Source: Prorocentrum cordatum (Eukaryota > Sar > Dinophyceae > Prorocentrales > Prorocentraceae). Taken from it: DNA of 40,000 bases. A program made the position numbers and the translations under genes. Under the pieces are notes generated by a model. That model saw only the letters and a program-made list of their open reading frames with translations, did no database searches and was not told the origin of the DNA. Positions 38,600-40,000 of the stretch are shown one piece after another (within the stretch, counting starts at the first letter, position 1; each line of letters opens with the position of its first letter). The stretch lies in NCBI GenBank assembly GCA_963575745.1, contig CAUYUJ010019865.1, forward strand, positions 116,042 to 156,041. Direction: 5' to 3'.

Positions 38600-39425
38600 G
38601 GTGTGGCCGCCCATCCGAGGTGGCCTTTGTGAGGCCCGCATCGGGGCTCTGTCCCCCGCCGCAGGCCCTGGACAAGAGGGCCCCACCCCTCCGCACCTCG
38701 GCGGAAGTCTCCCTCGGCTGCCGCGGCAGAGCCCCCGCGCGCGCGCCTGGACGCGGCCTCCGCTCTGGTCTCGACAGCCCTGGCCCCCAGGGCCTCTGCC
38801 AGCTCGCGGCTCTCGAGTGCGAGGGTTTGCAAGCAAGCTGGGAGATCGAGGCGGGGGGAGGCTCTGCGTCCCACGAGAAAGGAGGGAGCCGACTTGGCAC
38901 CGTAGCAGGTGCATCCTCGACTTCGACAATGCAGGGCCCACGGGTGGCTTCTGACGGTGTCCGAGGCTCATCGAGGGCCACTGAAGGAGCGTCAGGGCGA
39001 ATCCTATCACGAGGCTTCTGCCTGACAGTGAAAGTCTTGCCGCCCTTGGGCCCCCTGGGCCCCACACAGGGCGCACAGAGGCCGCGCTGTCTGACGTGGT
39101 CTACAGCATGGTAGGATACCGAACAAGAGAGGATGGCCGCCGAGCCTGGGACCCCCCGCCTCGAGCACGGAGTGACCCCCGGCCCTGCAGGGACGGAACT
39201 TCCTGGGCCCCAAACCTCCATCCTCAAAGATCTCAGCATCTTCGTCCTCAGGCTCCTCCGCCCCCTTCGGCACCCAGCCCGGCCGCAGCCGCAGCAGCAG
39301 CAAGAGCGGGAGGCGAGGCAGCAGGGAGGCGAGGCATCGGGGAGAGGCGGCCACGAGTGGGGCCTCGGAGTTGCGGCGGACCTCCGCAGGGAAGTCCGCG
39401 GGGAAGGAGTCTTCCAACGCGCGGA
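38600..39425. other. GC-rich stretch, possible minus-strand exon remnants
   Basis: Two pieces of minus-strand frame look mildly protein-like: around 39080-38960 (VRQRGLCAPCVGPRGPKGGK) and around 39300-39200 (PKGAEEPEDEDAEIFEDGG). They are in different frames and no family is recognised. I do not call a gene. Confidence 0.25.
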
Positions 39426-39492
39426 ATGACGACGATGACGATGACCATGACGATGACGATGTCGTCATCGCCATCGTCATCGCCATCGTCAC
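39426..39492. repeat. GAC/GAT microsatellite that flips strand
   Basis: GACGATGACGATG-type sequence to about 39460 switches to GTCGTCATCGCCATCGTCAT. The two halves are complementary, so the stretch can fold into a hairpin. Confidence 0.85.
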
Positions 39493-39612
39493 CCAAACTC
39501 GGATCGCGTCGAGCCCCGGGTGGCCCTGGAACTTATCATCACTGACCGTTCCGGTGGCCATACGGCCAAGCTTGCACGCCTGAGACGCCACTTCGAGACA
39601 GCCTAGGAGGGC

Positions 39613-40000
39613 CAGTGTAAACCCAAGGCTCGTCGACGATGTTGGGATATATTCTCCCTCCAAGCTTCCTCTTCATATGCCCCATGCAAAAGTTCACTCC
39701 CACTAAGGGACGTGCCCCGTTGGGAGACAACCTTGTGAAAATCCTGAAGCGAGCTAGTTTCCATTCTAAGGACTTCAACGCCACAAGTCAAACTGGCTGT
39801 TTCGTCTTGACGATCCTGAATTGCGCCAGAACGCCATTCCTGGGACTTCAACACCGCGAATCAACGTAACTGTTGCACCATGTCAACCCTGAGTCGCTCG
39901 AAAGCACCGTTTCTGGAAGGTTAACCATGAGAAATGACGAAGCATTGCAGTTTCTAAAACGATGCTCTCGGCGCTAAGGTGAGAACCACACTTTGAAAAT
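39613..40000 (+). repeat. Long dispersed repeat F, copy 2, continues beyond the window
   Basis: Same family and orientation as 19801-20400. GTCTTGACGATC, CCATTCCTGGGACTTCA and CACCGCGAATCAACGTAA are nearly identical. The last bases (GGCGCTAAGGTGAGAACCACA and CTTTGAAAAT) match the start of the 84-bp modules seen in copy 1, so more modules should follow past 40000. Confidence 0.78.

Overview
The window looks like nuclear DNA of a core dinoflagellate. The main clue is a 22-nt sequence at 6428-6449 that matches the dinoflagellate trans-spliced leader (SL) at 20 of 22 positions, placed at the 5' edge of a processed insertion. Supporting clues are a GC-rich non-LTR retrotransposon, very dense simple repeats and satellites, and many small inverted-repeat elements. 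Species cannot be fixed from the sequence. I found no intact, confidently nameable cellular gene and no rRNA, tRNA or CRISPR. Almost every long open frame is a by-product of repeats without stop codons or of high GC.

Layout. 1-3200: GC-rich, gene-poor DNA with two inverted-repeat elements, a dispersed repeat pair and an 11-bp minisatellite. 3236-4662: a 13/14-bp satellite that reverses orientation near 4400 and has inverted flanks. 4802-4950: poly(T) and TA/TTA repeats. 5199-7790: a 90-bp satellite interrupted at 6427-7612 by an SL-tagged retrocopy bounded by a 15-bp direct repeat. 7978-8815: GAC-rich DNA. 8808-9275: a direct repeat with a GC palindrome. 9390-13750: minor repeats, two full copies of a 206-bp inverted-repeat element, a CTTG array and a stray diverged 90-bp satellite unit. 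13755-17560: GGA arrays, a nested double hairpin, a CAGCCT array and a 72-bp tandem repeat. 17600-24240: two copies of a ~310-bp repeat, CCCTATAG and GGTGCCCGGG minisatellites, two CTTGGGG-type dispersed repeats and two large TTCTC arrays. 24440-25700: an 11-bp G-rich array and a near-perfect 154-bp palindrome. 26230-35945: a GAT microsatellite split by an ~8-kb LINE-like element on the minus strand. 35945-40000: GAC and TA repeats, three more inverted-repeat elements, a GGA array and a second copy of a long dispersed repeat that runs off the window.

The LINE-like element (about 26845-34847, minus strand) is the only extended real coding sequence. In transcription order it encodes a RanBP2-type zinc finger, an alanine-rich coiled coil, an endonuclease/exonuclease/phosphatase (EEP) nuclease, a linker with repeated hairpins, reverse transcriptase, a zf-RVT-like finger, RNase HI, a Cys-rich module and a C-terminal Cys/His module. 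Several frameshifts and one in-frame stop make this copy non-autonomous. Its 5' edge carries what looks like the last 12 nt of an SL, and a 19-bp near-repeat of GAT-array sequence bounds it. Both retroposed units therefore seem to be trans-spliced mRNAs inserted into tandem repeats, most simply by LINE-type target-primed reverse transcription.
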